Under the pieces are notes generated by a model. It had not been told where the DNA came from. It saw nothing but the letters and a program-made list of their open reading frames with translations, and ran no database searches. From NCBI GenBank assembly GCA_026002935.1, contig BPGH01000002.1, positions 310,001 to 374,000 of the forward strand: DNA of 64,000 bases. The letters run 5' to 3'. A program made the translations under genes and the position numbers. The DNA comes from Acidimicrobiia bacterium (lineage in GTDB: Bacteria; Actinomycetota; Acidimicrobiia; IMCC26256; PALSA-610). This document shows positions 9,768 through 19,338 of the stretch, in pieces (the first letter of the stretch is position 1; every line of letters starts with the position of its first letter).

Positions 9768-10430
9768 ATGACGGCACGTATCGTCGCGGCGCTCGCCGCG
9801 TTGACCATCGGCGTCGCGGCCGCGGCACCGGCCGCGAGCGCGGGCCCCGTCCCGACGTTCGTCGACATGGACGACGACGGCCGCTACTCGCGCGGTGACC
9901 TGCGGATCGACAGGCTCGGCGGCTACCGGCAGCTCGACGGCGGCAAGGTGCTCGTCGGCTCGGTCGGCTCCGGTGAGAACCGCTTCACGCTGCTCTACGT
10001 GCTCAACGGGCACGACCTGCACGTGAACGGCCGCCTCACGGGCCACAACCTCGCGATCGTGAACCGCGGCGGCGACATCCACGTCGGCGCGGGGGCGCAG
10101 ATCGTCGCGAGCGGACCGCAGTTCGCCTTGGCGACCCGCCGGGGTCCGGCCGGCACGACGATCGACGGCGCGCTCCGCATCGGTGCCGCGGCCCGGGTCG
10201 AGCACTCGTACCCGGCGGGCCGCGCCCGCCAGGTGCAGATCGAGACCGGCGACCTCACCCTCGCGGCCGGTGTCGACGTCGCGAGCCTGCCGGCGCGCGC
10301 CGCCGGCCGGGCCGCCGCTCGCACGCAGGACGGCACCGGCCCCGCCCACGTGATGGTGACCGGGACGCTCGAGCGCCACCCGACGGCCGCGGTCCGCGGG
10401 CTGCCGATCGTCGGTCCGCCGCGGCCCTGA
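9768..10430 (+). CDS. Exported protein with DxDxDG loop, shorter relative of the preceding gene
   Basis: A 220-residue exported protein. The chosen ATG at 9768 has AAGGAG at 9753-9758, 9 nt upstream; an in-frame ATG at 9750 would add six residues and lacks that spacing. A signal peptide (about residues 1-25, ending AAPAASAG) is followed by FVDMDDDGRYSRGD, the same DxDxDG calcium-type loop as in the upstream gene. Short Gly-rich strands follow (HVNGRLTGHNLAIV, GGDIHVGAGAQIV), the same beta-helix-like texture. It lies 92 nt after its partner and ends in front of a strong inverted repeat. Function is unknown; the shared design suggests a duplicated surface or matrix protein. Confidence 0.78.
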   Translation: MTARIVAALAALTIGVAAAAPAASAGPVPTFVDMDDDGRYSRGDLRIDRLGGYRQLDGGKVLVGSVGSGENRFTLLYVLNGHDLHVNGRLTGHNLAIVNRGGDIHVGAGAQIVASGPQFALATRRGPAGTTIDGALRIGAAARVEHSYPAGRARQVQIETGDLTLAAGVDVASLPARAAGRAAARTQDGTGPAHVMVTGTLERHPTAAVRGLPIVGPPRP

Positions 10431-10462
10431 CCCGGGGCATCGCGGGCGTGAGGAGGACCCTC

Positions 10463-10493
10463 CGGTGGGGGCGGTGCGCGACCGCCCCCACCG
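10463..10493. terminator. Bidirectional GC hairpin between convergent genes
   Basis: A perfect 13-bp inverted repeat, cggtgggggcggt and its complement, with a 5-nt loop, sits between the exported-protein gene (plus) and ilvC (minus). There is no T-run on either side, so it is a GC-rich hairpin terminator or RNA end-stabiliser acting on both strands. Confidence 0.65.
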
Positions 10494-10511
10494 CCGCGCC
10501 CGGGGGACGGC

Positions 10512-11540
<1,029 letters not shown>

Positions 11541-11618
11541 CTCGGATCTCTCCCGGGGGCACGAGGGCTCGGCGGCGGACGGCGACGATTCTGGTCGATC
11601 GCCGCCCGCCGGTCACGA

Positions 11619-12158
11619 TCAGGCTCGGGCGGTGCGCACCGCCCGCAGGCGCGTGGGCTGGCGCGCGAGGCGCGGCAGCGCGATGCGGCCGGTGCGCTGG
11701 ATCTCCACGATCCCGAAAGGCTTGACGAGGTCGGAGAACGCGTCGAGCTTCTCCGGCTCGCCGGCGACCATGATCGTCATCGCGTCGAAGCCGACGTCGA
11801 CGATCTTCGCCTCGAAGATCGCCGTCAGCTCGGTCACCTGGCCGCGCGCCTCGGCGGTCGCCTTCACGGTCACCATCATCAGCTCCCGCTCGACGCCTTC
11901 CTCGGGCGGGACCTCGGTGATCTTGATGACGTTGATGAGCTTGTTGAGCTGCTTGACGACCTGCTCGAGCGGCGCCGACTCGGCGTCGACGACGATCGTC
12001 ATCCGGCTGAACCGCTCGTCGTCGGTCGGGCTGACCGCGAGCGAGAAGATGTTGAAGCCGCGCCGCGAGAACAGGCCGGCCACGCGTGACAGCACGCCGG
12101 CCTTGTTCTCGACGAGCACGGTCAGGATGTGGTGCGTGACGCCGTTGGGGACGCTCAT
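11619..12158 (-). CDS. ilvN: Acetolactate synthase small (regulatory) subunit
   Basis: Regulatory subunit of acetohydroxyacid synthase, 179 residues. It activates IlvB and gives feedback inhibition by branched-chain amino acids, usually valine. An N-terminal ACT domain is clear ([17 protein letters not shown] near residues 17-33, with conserved Asn/Gly effector-site residues) followed by the AHAS small-subunit C-terminal domain. The ATG overlaps the ilvB stop codon as ATGA (4-bp overlap), so translation is coupled and subunit stoichiometry set. The family length of about 160-180 residues matches. Confidence 0.96.
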   Translation of the reverse strand: MSVPNGVTHHILTVLVENKAGVLSRVAGLFSRRGFNIFSLAVSPTDDERFSRMTIVVDAESAPLEQVVKQLNKLINVIKITEVPPEEGVERELMMVTVKATAEARGQVTELTAIFEAKIVDVGFDAMTIMVAGEPEKLDAFSDLVKPFGIVEIQRTGRIALPRLARQPTRLRAVRTARA

Positions 12159-13876
12159 CGCCCGCCCTCGCCGAACTCGGGGCCGAGGATGATGTCGTCG
12201 TTGGAACCGCCGGCCGGCACCATCGGGTACACCTTCTCGCGGTAGTCGGTGCGGAAGTCGATCACGACGGGCCGGTCGTCGATCTCGTTCGCCTTCTCGA
12301 TCGTCGGCACGACGTCGTCGGGGTTGTCGACCCGCATCCCGACGCAACCCATCGCCTCAGCCCACTTGACGTAGTCGGGGAGGTCGGGCGACAGGTAGAC
12401 CTCGCTGTAGCGCTCCTCGTAGAAGAGCTCCTGCCACTGCCGCACCATCCCCAGGTACGCGTTGTTGAGGATCGCGACCTTGATCGGGATCCGCTCCGCG
12501 GACGCGGTGACGAGCTCCTGCGCGGTCATCTGGAAGCAGCCGTCGCCGTCGATCGCCCACACCATCCGGTCGGGGCGGCCGACCTTCGCGCCGATCGCGG
12601 CGGGGATCGCGTACCCCATCGTGCCGAGCCCGCCGGAGTTGATCCACGTGTTCGGCTGCTTGAACTTCCAGAGCTGGCTCGCCCACATCTGGTGCTGGCC
12701 GACGCCCGACGCGAGGATCGTGTCGTCGGGCGTGTTCGCGCGCAGCGCCTCGACGACGTACTGCGGCTTCAGCGGCCCGCCGTCCTCCTGCTGGTAGGTG
12801 AGCGGGTAGCGCTGCTGCCACTCGCGCAGCGTCGCGTGCCACTCGGACAGGTCGGGCCGGCCGTGCTTCTCCTGCTCGGCGCGCACGGCCTTGACGAGCT
12901 CGGCGATGACGACCTTGCAGTCCCCGACGATCGGCACGTCGGGCCGGCGCACCTTGCCGAGCTCGGCCGGGTCGATGTCGACGTGGATCACCTTGGCGTG
13001 CGGCGCGAAGGTCGCCGGGTTCCCGGTGACCCGGTCGTCGAAGCGGGCCCCGAGGGTGACGAGCAGATCGGCCTTCTGCATCGAGGTGATCGCCGTGTAG
13101 TTGCCGTGCATCCCGGGCATGCCGAGACACAGCTCGTGCTCGTCGGGGATCGCGCCGCGGGCCATGAGCGTCGTCACCACCGGGATCCCGGTGAGCTCGG
13201 CGAACTGCAGGAGCTCCGCCGAGGCACCGGCCTTGAGGATCCCGCCCCCCGCGTAGACGACCGGCCGGCGGGCCTCCATGACGAGCCGGGCGGCGTCCTT
13301 CACCTGGCGCGGGTGGCCCTTCACGTTGGGCTTGTAGCCGGGGAGGTCGACCTTGTCGGGCCAGTACCACTCCATCGTCTGGTTCGACACGTCCTTCGGG
13401 ACGTCGACGAGGACGGGGCCGGGCCGTCCGGTCGTCGCGACGTGGAACGCCTCGCGGACGATGCGCGGGATGTCGTTGGCGTCGGAGACGAGCCAGTTGT
13501 GCTTGGTGATCGGCATCGTGATGCCGACCGTGTCGGCCTCCTGGAAGGCGTCGGTACCGATCACCTTGTAGGGCACCTGGCCGGTGATGCACACGAACGG
13601 CACCGAGTCCATGTAGGCGTCGCACAGCGGCGTGACGATGTTGGTGGCGGCCGGGCCGCTCGTGACCATCGCGACGCCGGGCCGGCCGGTCGCCCACGCG
13701 TACCCCGAGGCCATGTGGCCCGCTCCCTGCTCGTGGCGCACCAGGACGTGGCGGATCGACGACTCGATGAGCGGGTCGTAGACCGGCAGGATCGCCCCGC
13801 CGGGGAGGCCGAACATCACCTCCACGCCTTCCATCTCGAGGCTCTTGATGAGGGCCTGGGCCCCGGTCAGCTTCAT
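12155..13876 (-). CDS. ilvB: Acetolactate synthase large (catalytic) subunit
   Basis: ThDP-, Mg- and FAD-dependent acetohydroxyacid synthase, 573 residues, catalysing the first common step of branched-chain amino acid synthesis. The start chosen gives [17 protein letters not shown], preceded by AAGGAG 8 nt upstream; an upstream in-frame extension lacks such support and runs into the attenuator. Visible motifs are [12 protein letters not shown], the catalytic Glu in [11 protein letters not shown] near residue 50, and the ThDP motif [14 protein letters not shown] with AILNN near residue 450. It heads the ilvB-ilvN-ilvC operon. The leader peptide and terminator at 13962-14062 point to transcription attenuation by charged Leu/Val/Ile tRNA levels. 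Confidence 0.97.
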   Translation of the reverse strand: MKLTGAQALIKSLEMEGVEVMFGLPGGAILPVYDPLIESSIRHVLVRHEQGAGHMASGYAWATGRPGVAMVTSGPAATNIVTPLCDAYMDSVPFVCITGQVPYKVIGTDAFQEADTVGITMPITKHNWLVSDANDIPRIVREAFHVATTGRPGPVLVDVPKDVSNQTMEWYWPDKVDLPGYKPNVKGHPRQVKDAARLVMEARRPVVYAGGGILKAGASAELLQFAELTGIPVVTTLMARGAIPDEHELCLGMPGMHGNYTAITSMQKADLLVTLGARFDDRVTGNPATFAPHAKVIHVDIDPAELGKVRRPDVPIVGDCKVVIAELVKAVRAEQEKHGRPDLSEWHATLREWQQRYPLTYQQEDGGPLKPQYVVEALRANTPDDTILASGVGQHQMWASQLWKFKQPNTWINSGGLGTMGYAIPAAIGAKVGRPDRMVWAIDGDGCFQMTAQELVTASAERIPIKVAILNNAYLGMVRQWQELFYEERYSEVYLSPDLPDYVKWAEAMGCVGMRVDNPDDVVPTIEKANEIDDRPVVIDFRTDYREKVYPMVPAGGSNDDIILGPEFGEGGR

Positions 13877-13961
13877 GGGTTCGGCTCCTTCGCCGGGTTC
13901 GCAGGTCGGTGCGGGGTGCCCGGCCGGCCGGGGCGGCCCCGACCTCCGGGGGGCGGACACG

Positions 13962-13986
13962 AAAAACCCCTCGCGTCGGCGAGGGG
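13962..13986 (-). terminator. Intrinsic attenuator terminator upstream of ilvB
   Basis: Read on the minus strand, an 8-bp perfect stem (CCCCTCGC / GCGAGGGG, arms 13979-13986 and 13967-13974) with a 4-nt loop is followed at once by TTTTT (13962-13966). It is the only hairpin with a real U-tract that I found in the window. It lies 86 nt before the ilvB start, downstream of the branched-chain leader peptide. Confidence 0.85.
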
Positions 13987-13993
13987 CGGGGGT

Positions 13994-14024
13994 GCGCACG
14001 GGCGCGCGGGGCGACGCCGTGCGC
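13994..14024 (-). promoter_or_regulatory. Pause or anti-antiterminator hairpin of the ilv attenuator
   Basis: An 8-bp perfect inverted repeat (GCGCACGG at 14017-14024 and CCGTGCGC at 13994-14001 on the minus strand, 15-nt loop) begins at the last base of the leader stop codon, the position of the 1:2 hairpin in classical attenuators. A competing pairing is possible between GCGTCG at 14012-14017 and CGACGC at 13973-13978, which would open the terminator stem. The alternative pairing is inference. Confidence 0.6.
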
Positions 14025-14062
14025 TACACGATGACTACCAGGAGGAGGGCGGCGGCGGACAT
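14024..14062 (-). CDS. ilv operon leader peptide, 12 residues
   Basis: A short reading frame encoding MSAAALLLVVIV followed by TAG. Its last seven codons are all for branched-chain amino acids (3 Leu, 3 Val, 1 Ile), including the codon GTA, which is uncommon in such GC-rich DNA. It lies upstream of a hairpin and an intrinsic terminator in front of ilvB, so ribosome stalling at uncharged Leu, Val or Ile tRNA would control read-through into the operon. There is no Shine-Dalgarno; a TACCAT hexamer at 14070-14075 ends 7 nt before the ATG, so the peptide is probably translated from a leaderless transcript. Confidence 0.88.
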   Translation of the reverse strand: MSAAALLLVVIV

Positions 14063-14075
14063 CTCGTCGATGGTA
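14063..14075 (-). promoter_or_regulatory. Predicted -10 element of the ilv operon
   Basis: TACCAT at 14070-14075 (minus strand) fits TAnnnT and ends 7 nt before the leader peptide ATG, putting the predicted transcription start at or next to the A of the ATG. No convincing -35 hexamer is seen at 16-18 nt. The preceding gene ends at 14090, so the promoter lies in its 3' end and the 27-bp gap. Confidence 0.6.
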
Positions 14076-14089
14076 CCACGGCCGCGGCC

Positions 14090-14653
14090 TCAGGGTGACC
14101 AACGCCCCCGGGGGAGCCGGTACAGGACGTGGCGGCGCAGCGGGTGGCCCTCGGGGAGCCGGGGGTGGTCGAAGTCGTCGGCGGGGTCGTGGGTCATCCC
14201 GAGGCGTTCCATGACGGCGCGCGAGCGCCGGTTGGCCGGCACCGTGAACGAGACGACCTCGTCGAGGCCCAGCACGCCGAACGCGAACCCGACGGCGGCC
14301 GTCGCGCCCTCGGTCGCGTACCCCTTCCCCCAGTGCTCGCGGGCGAGCCGCCACCCCACCTCGACGCAGGGCGTGAACGGCGCCGCGAACGCGGGGACGC
14401 TCAGGCCCACGAACCCCACGAACGGCGCGCCGCCCTCGCCCTCCACCTCCACCGCCCACAGGCCCCACCCGAGCCGGGCGAGGCCGGCCGCGATCGCGTC
14501 GGCGGCCGCGTCGCTCTCGGCACGGGTCAGCGGCGCCGGGAAGTGCCGCATCACCTCGGGGTCGGCGTTGAGCGCCGCGAACGGCTCGCGGTCGGCGGGC
14601 CGCCAGGCCCGGAGCCGCAGGCGTCCGGTGCGGAGCTCGACCGGGGCGGCCAT
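14090..14653 (-). CDS. GNAT family N-acetyltransferase, RimJ/RimL type
   Basis: A 187-residue acetyltransferase of the Acetyltransf_3 group. The N-terminus (ELRTGRLRLRAWRPAD) is the usual RimJ/RimL opening; the acetyl-CoA pyrophosphate-binding segment is at LAREHWGKGYATEG near residues 103-116, and ANRRSRAVMERLG near 143 is the typical C-terminal helix. Members acetylate protein N-termini, amino acids or small amines; the target here is unknown. A TACGAT -10 hexamer at 14662-14667 lies 8 nt before the ATG, so the mRNA is probably leaderless. It is upstream of the ilv leader on the same strand but the ilv operon has its own promoter. Confidence 0.88.
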   Translation of the reverse strand: MAAPVELRTGRLRLRAWRPADREPFAALNADPEVMRHFPAPLTRAESDAAADAIAAGLARLGWGLWAVEVEGEGGAPFVGFVGLSVPAFAAPFTPCVEVGWRLAREHWGKGYATEGATAAVGFAFGVLGLDEVVSFTVPANRRSRAVMERLGMTHDPADDFDHPRLPEGHPLRRHVLYRLPRGRWSP

Positions 14654-14767
14654 CGGCTGCGATCGTACGCACCGCCGCGCCCGGGCCGCCGCCCGGCCGC
14701 CGGGGCGCGCGCCCGACCACGGTCCCGGTGCGCCCCGGTGCCGCCGCCGCGGCCATCGGGCCCCGGG

Positions 14768-15547
14768 TCAGCGCTGGTGCGCGGGGCAGGAGTAGGTCGT
14801 GCGGCCGGCGACCCGGCGCCGCACCAGCGGCGCGCCGTCACGGGGGCAGGGCGCCCCCGCGACCCGGGGCAGGTCACCGGTGTGGCTGCCGCCGCGGCGG
14901 CCGAGGACCACCAGCGTGGCGCGGACCGCCCGGTGCAGGCGGCGGCGCGCGTCCCGGTCGAGGTCGCGGGCCGGGCGGGCCGGGTCGACGCCCGCGCGCC
15001 ACAGCGCCTCGTCGGCGAGCAGGTTGCCGAGCCCGGCGATGCGCGACTGGTCCATGCACACCGCCTTCACGGGCGCCGCCCGCGACCCCAGCGCCGCGTC
15101 GAGCTGGGCGAGCGAGAGGCCGAACGCGTCGGGGCCGAGCCGGTCCTCGTCGGGGTCGAGCTCGACCGCGCCGAGGCGCCGCGGGTCGCGCAGCATCAGC
15201 TCGCCGCCGTCGGCGAAGTGCAGGCCGAACCGGTGCCACGCCTCGACGCGCCGGTTGCTCGCGTAGACGAGCGGGTCGCCGGCCTCGACGTCGTCCACCA
15301 GCACCCGCCCCGACATGCCGAGGTGCAGCCCGAGGCGCGTCCCGTCCGCGAGGTCGCAGACGATGAGCTTGCCGCGCCGGCGGGCCGCGACGAGCTCGTT
15401 GCCCACGAGGGCGTGGGCCAGCGCCTCGGCGGTGGTGCCCCGCTTGAGGAACCAGCCGTCGGGTGCGTGCACCGCCGCGATGCCGCGCCCGAGCGCATGC
15501 TCCTCGATCGCGCGACGCGCGGCCTCCGCCTCGAGGATCTCCGGCAT
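14768..15547 (-). CDS. Fpg-like DNA glycosylase with altered zinc finger
   Basis: Formamidopyrimidine-DNA glycosylase family, 259 residues, acting on oxidised bases. Pro and Glu follow the start Met (MPEILEAEAARR), the catalytic-domain Lys is in RRRGKLIV near residue 60, and the helix-two-turn-helix is seen as DQSRIAGLGNLLADEA near 170. The C-terminal finger has CPRD and CPAH where the family normally has CxxC pairs, so only two Cys plus a His remain; zinc binding may be altered, or this is a lineage variant. A TAGGGT hexamer lies 10 nt before the ATG. It is divergent from the VOC gene. It complements the Nei protein at 4.5 kb. Confidence 0.87.
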   Translation of the reverse strand: MPEILEAEAARRAIEEHALGRGIAAVHAPDGWFLKRGTTAEALAHALVGNELVAARRRGKLIVCDLADGTRLGLHLGMSGRVLVDDVEAGDPLVYASNRRVEAWHRFGLHFADGGELMLRDPRRLGAVELDPDEDRLGPDAFGLSLAQLDAALGSRAAPVKAVCMDQSRIAGLGNLLADEALWRAGVDPARPARDLDRDARRRLHRAVRATLVVLGRRGGSHTGDLPRVAGAPCPRDGAPLVRRRVAGRTTYSCPAHQR

Positions 15548-15626
15548 CGGGCCGCCGACCCTAGCGGAGCGCCCGGCGACCACTTCGGCGGGAGCGGCAA
15601 CCCGGCGCGGGTATCGTGCCGCGTCG

Positions 15627-16010
15627 ATGATCACCGGCATGGCGAACATCGCGGTCAAGGTCGCGGACCTGGATGCCGCCTGCGCCTTCTACGAGCGCGC
15701 CGGGGCCGAGATCCGCGACCGGATGCCGTGGCGCGACGGAGAGCGCGCCGACGTCCTGCTCGGTCCGGTGACGATCACGCTGTTCACCCGCGCGGTCTAC
15801 GAGGACGCCGTCGACCTCCCGGCCGAGGGCTTCCTCCACCCCGCCCTGTTCACCGACGACCTCGAGGCCGAGCTCGCCGGTCACGACGTCGTGTGGGGAC
15901 CCGAGGTGGTCCAGGGCCCGTTCGGCACCCGGCGCATCGCCTTCGTGAACGCGCCGGGGGGCATCCGCCTCGAGTTCATGGAGCAGCTGGGGCCCGCGCC
16001 GTCGTCGTGA
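15627..16010 (+). CDS. Glyoxalase/VOC superfamily protein
   Basis: A 127-residue vicinal-oxygen-chelate protein, one beta-alpha-beta-beta-beta module pair. It begins MITGMANIAVKVADLDAA with the usual FYERAG helix, and ends with the conserved NAPGGIRLEFMEQLG, in which the Glu is a likely metal ligand. Members include glyoxalase I, ring-cleaving dioxygenases and resistance proteins; the reaction here is not predictable. A TATCGT hexamer at 15612-15617 lies 9 nt before the first ATG; a second in-frame ATG at 15639 is an alternative start. It is convergent with ilvD. Confidence 0.82.
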   Translation: MITGMANIAVKVADLDAACAFYERAGAEIRDRMPWRDGERADVLLGPVTITLFTRAVYEDAVDLPAEGFLHPALFTDDLEAELAGHDVVWGPEVVQGPFGTRRIAFVNAPGGIRLEFMEQLGPAPSS

Positions 16011-16031
16011 GGCCCGGGCGCCGCACGGAGC

Positions 16032-17708
16032 TCAGACGTTCGTGATCGCGCCCTTCTCCGCGCCCTGGGCCAGGCGCGCGTACTTCGCGAGGAAGCCGCT
16101 CGTGTAGCGCGGCTCCGGGAGCTTCCAGTCGGCGCGGCGACGCGCGAGCTCCGCGTCGTCGACGAGCAGGTCGATCGTGTGCGACTGCGCGTCGATGACG
16201 ATACGGTCGCCGTCGCGCACGAACGCGATCGGGCCGCCGTCGACGGCCTCGGGTGCGACGTGCCCCACGCAGAACCCGTGGGTCCCGCCCGAGAACCGGC
16301 CGTCGGTGACGAGCGCGGCGTCCGCGCCGCGCCCCGCCCCCTTCATCGCGCCCGTGATCGCGAGCATCTCGCGCATCCCCGGTCCGCCCTTCGGCCCCTC
16401 GTACCGGATGACCACGACGTCGCCCGGCTCGATCCTCCCGCCGAGCACCGCCTCCATCGCCGCGTCCTCGCCGTCGAACACCCGGGCGCGGCCCTCGAAG
16501 CGCATCTGGTCGATCCCGGCGACCTTCACGACCGCCCCGTCGGGCGCGAGCGACCCCCGGAGCACCGCGATCCCGCCCTGGGCGTGGATGGGCGCCGACA
16601 GCGGGTGCACGACCTCGCCGTCGGGGCCGGGCGGCGCGAGGTCGGCGAGGTTCTCGGCGACGGTGCGGCCGGTGACGGTGAGGCAGTCGCCGTGGATCAG
16701 GCCCTCGTCGAGCAGCAGCTTCATCACGACCGGCACGCCCCCGACGGCGTCGAGGTCGAACATGTGGTAACGGCCGTGCGGCTTCATGTCGGCGAGGTGC
16801 GGCACGCGGGCGCCGACGCGGTTGAAGTCCTCCAGCTCGAGCTCGACGCGCGCCTCGTTGGCGATCGCGAGGAGGTGCAGCACCGCGTTGGTCGAACCCC
16901 CGAGCGCCATCACGACCGCGATCGCGTTCTCGAACGCCTCGCGGGTCATGATCTGGCGCGGCCGGAGGTCGAGCTCGAGCAGCCGCATCACCGCGCGTCC
17001 CGACTCGTACGCGAAGTCGTCGCGGCGGCGGTCGACCGCGGCCGGCGACGCCGAACCGGGCAGCGACATCCCGATCGCCTCCCCGACCGACGCCATCGTG
17101 TTCGCCGTGAACATCCCGGCGCAGGAGCCCTCGGTCGGGCAGGCGCGCTTCTCGATCTCGCCCAGCTCGTTCTCCGTCAGCGTCCCGGCGGCGCACGCGC
17201 CCACCGCCTCGAAGACGCTCACGATGTCGAGCGCCTGGTCCTTCCACCGGCCGGGCAGGATCGAGCCGCCGTAGAGGAACACCGACGGGAGGTTGAGCCG
17301 CGCGGCCGCCATCAGCATGCCGGGCAGGCTCTTGTCGCAGCCCGCGAACGACACGAGCGCGTCGAGCCGCTCCGCGTGCATCACGCACTCGACCGAGTCG
17401 GCGATGATCTCGCGCGACACGAGCGAGCCCCGCATGCCCTCGTGACCCATCGAGATGCCGTCGGAGACGGCGATCGTGACGAACTCGATCGGGAACCCGC
17501 CGGCGTCCCGCACACCGGCCTTCGCCCGCTTCGCGAGCCGGTCGAGCGGCAGGTTGCAGGGGGTCACCTCGTTCCAGGAGGACGCGACCCCGACCTGCGC
17601 CTTGCCCCAGTCGGCGTCGGTCATCCCGATCGCCCGCAGCATCGCCCGCGCCGGGGCGCGCTCCATGCCGTCGGTGACCTCGTGGCTGCGGGGCTTCATG
17701 TCGGCCAT
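16032..17708 (-). CDS. ilvD: Dihydroxy-acid dehydratase
   Basis: Fe-S enzyme of branched-chain amino acid synthesis that dehydrates dihydroxy acids to the 2-oxo acids. 558 residues, normal for the family. Recognisable blocks are the Fe-S Cys motifs [12 protein letters not shown] near residue 120 and [16 protein letters not shown] near 190, [12 protein letters not shown] near 275, and the C-terminal [16 protein letters not shown]. The ATG at 17708 is fixed by a TATCCT -10 hexamer at 17716-17721 exactly 7 nt upstream, so the mRNA is probably leaderless. It is transcribed apart from ilvBNC and shares a 24-bp divergent promoter with the oxidoreductase at 17733, so it does not fall under the ilv attenuator. 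Confidence 0.96.
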   Translation of the reverse strand: MADMKPRSHEVTDGMERAPARAMLRAIGMTDADWGKAQVGVASSWNEVTPCNLPLDRLAKRAKAGVRDAGGFPIEFVTIAVSDGISMGHEGMRGSLVSREIIADSVECVMHAERLDALVSFAGCDKSLPGMLMAAARLNLPSVFLYGGSILPGRWKDQALDIVSVFEAVGACAAGTLTENELGEIEKRACPTEGSCAGMFTANTMASVGEAIGMSLPGSASPAAVDRRRDDFAYESGRAVMRLLELDLRPRQIMTREAFENAIAVVMALGGSTNAVLHLLAIANEARVELELEDFNRVGARVPHLADMKPHGRYHMFDLDAVGGVPVVMKLLLDEGLIHGDCLTVTGRTVAENLADLAPPGPDGEVVHPLSAPIHAQGGIAVLRGSLAPDGAVVKVAGIDQMRFEGRARVFDGEDAAMEAVLGGRIEPGDVVVIRYEGPKGGPGMREMLAITGAMKGAGRGADAALVTDGRFSGGTHGFCVGHVAPEAVDGGPIAFVRDGDRIVIDAQSHTIDLLVDDAELARRRADWKLPEPRYTSGFLAKYARLAQGAEKGAITNV

Positions 17709-17732
17709 GGCCGAGAGGATACGTTCCCGGGC
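17709..17732. promoter_or_regulatory. 24-bp bidirectional promoter, ilvD and Gfo/Idh gene
   Basis: The entire intergenic space between two divergent start codons is 24 bp. It contains TATCCT on the minus strand (17716-17721) and TACGTT on the plus strand (17720-17725), overlapping by the two bases TA. Each hexamer is exactly 7 nt from its start codon, so both transcripts would be leaderless and the two polymerase complexes would compete for the same opened DNA. Confidence 0.7.
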
Positions 17733-18635
17733 GTGGCCGCCCCGCTGCGAGTCGGGCTCGTCGGCGCCGGGCCGTGGGCCCGCGCCGTCACCGGACCGGT
17801 GTTCGCCGCCGGGTCCGGCTCGACGCTGTCGGGGGTGTGGTCGCGCACGGCGAGCCGCGCGCGCGAGTGCGCCGACCACCTCGGCACCACGGCGTTCGAC
17901 GACCTCGACGCGCTGATCGGCGCGAGCGACGCGGTCGCGATCGCGGTCCCGCCCGCCGCGCAGCCCGATCTCGCGGTCCGCGCGGCGCGCGCCGGCCGGC
18001 CGCTGCTCGTCGAGAAGCCCCTCGCGGTCACGGTCGCGGACGCGGCCCGCGTCGTCGACGCGGTCGAGGAGGCGGGCGTCCCCACCCTGGTCACCCTCAC
18101 GAACCGGTTCCACGCGGACTTCGACCCGTTCGTACGCGAGGCGCGGTCGATGCCCGCGTTGGGCGGGCGGGGCTGTTTCCTGTCGGGCGCGCACCTCCCG
18201 GGCAGCCCGTACGCGCAGGGCTGGCGGCTCGAGCACGGTGCGCTGCTCGACGTGGGCCCGCACCTGCTCGACCTGCTCGACGCCGCGCTGGGGCCCGTCA
18301 CGGAGGTGCGCGCGGCCGGCGACCCGCACGGGTGGATCGCCCTCACCCTCGCCCACGAGTCGGGGGCGACGAGCCAGGCGTCGCTGTGCTGTCGCGCCGC
18401 GATCGGAAGCCGCACGGAGGTCGAGGTGTTCGGCCCGCGCGGATCGGTCGCGTTCGACGGACGCACCGGGGAACGGGCCGCGATCGGGCGCGCGCTCGGC
18501 GACACGTTCGTCCGCGTCGCACGCGGCGAGCTGCGCCACCCGGCGGACGCGCGCCGCGGGCTCACGCTGCAGCGGTACCTCGACGCCGCGCTCCGGTCGC
18601 TGCGCGCCGGGGCGCCCGCGCGGCCCGGCGGGTGA
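17733..18635 (+). CDS. Gfo/Idh/MocA family oxidoreductase
   Basis: NAD(P)-dependent dehydrogenase of the glucose-fructose oxidoreductase/inositol dehydrogenase family, 300 residues. The Rossmann loop [12 protein letters not shown] is at the N-terminus, [10 protein letters not shown] near residue 72 and the catalytic-site EKPLAVT near 96; the Gly/His-rich [13 protein letters not shown] near 172 is also characteristic. The GTG start at 17733 is supported by TACGTT 7 nt upstream; any longer frame would run into ilvD. The following lipoprotein gene has its own promoter. Natural substrate (sugar, inositol or other polyol) is not readable. Confidence 0.87.
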   Translation: MAAPLRVGLVGAGPWARAVTGPVFAAGSGSTLSGVWSRTASRARECADHLGTTAFDDLDALIGASDAVAIAVPPAAQPDLAVRAARAGRPLLVEKPLAVTVADAARVVDAVEEAGVPTLVTLTNRFHADFDPFVREARSMPALGGRGCFLSGAHLPGSPYAQGWRLEHGALLDVGPHLLDLLDAALGPVTEVRAAGDPHGWIALTLAHESGATSQASLCCRAAIGSRTEVEVFGPRGSVAFDGRTGERAAIGRALGDTFVRVARGELRHPADARRGLTLQRYLDAALRSLRAGAPARPGG

Positions 18636-18675
18636 TCCCGCCGCGGCACGCGCCGCGTCGGTACGTTTCGCGTGC

Positions 18676-19305
18676 ATGAGGAGGTGCACGAGGATCCGCC
18701 GCCACCCGCTCGTCCCGGTCTGCCTGTTCGTCACCGCGGCCCTCGCCGCCGGCGCGTGCGGAGGCGGGTCCGGCGACGACCCGTCCACGGAGGCGTCTGC
18801 ACCCCGGTCCACGGACACCGAGCCGGACACCTCGACGACCGGCGAACCGACCACGACGACGGGACGCGACGAGACCGACGATTGCGTCGCCGGGAGCTGG
18901 GTGATGAAGCGCGACACCCTGGACCTCTTCGCCGCGTCCGCGGTGCCCCTGTCGAACATCCGGGTCTCGAACGGCGGGCTCACCCTCACCCTCGCGCCCG
19001 ACGGCACCGTCGTCTTCGACGCGAAGTTCACGGCGAGCTTCTCGTTCCCCGGCACGACCGCCGAGGCCGACGTGTTCTGGCGCCACGAGGGGACCTGGCG
19101 CACCGAGGACGGCGTGCTGAGGATGGACGTCACCGCCCAGGAGCAGGGGATCACGGAGGTGCGCCAGAACGGCATCTCGATGGCCGGCCCGCCGCTGCCC
19201 GCCATCCCGCCGGTCGCCGGCGGGCCGTACCGCTGCCGCGAACACGTCCTGGAGGTCACGACGACCAACGGCGCCCGCGAGCTCGTCATGACCTTCGAGC
19301 GCTGA
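18676..19305 (+). CDS. Putative lipoprotein, hypothetical
   Basis: A 209-residue secreted protein. An Arg-rich N-terminus and hydrophobic core lead to LAAGACGGG, a relaxed lipobox with Cys near residue 28, followed by a Ser/Thr/Asp/Glu-rich linker of about 40 residues and a globular C-terminal domain of beta-rich character ([31 protein letters not shown]). Two further Cys may form a disulfide. The pattern resembles lipocalin-like or META-type extracytoplasmic domains but I cannot assign it. TACGTT at 18662-18667 ends 8 nt before the ATG, indicating a leaderless mRNA separate from the upstream dehydrogenase. Confidence 0.75.
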   Translation: MRRCTRIRRHPLVPVCLFVTAALAAGACGGGSGDDPSTEASAPRSTDTEPDTSTTGEPTTTTGRDETDDCVAGSWVMKRDTLDLFAASAVPLSNIRVSNGGLTLTLAPDGTVVFDAKFTASFSFPGTTAEADVFWRHEGTWRTEDGVLRMDVTAQEQGITEVRQNGISMAGPPLPAIPPVAGGPYRCREHVLEVTTTNGARELVMTFER

Positions 19306-19338
19306 CGCGGCGCACCGCCCGCGCGTATCGTCGTCCCC

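Noticed and set aside
13877..13999. N-terminal extension of ilvB (41 extra residues)
   Set aside because: The extension covers the attenuator terminator and has no similarity to IlvB; the internal ATG at 13876 has a good AAGGAG site.
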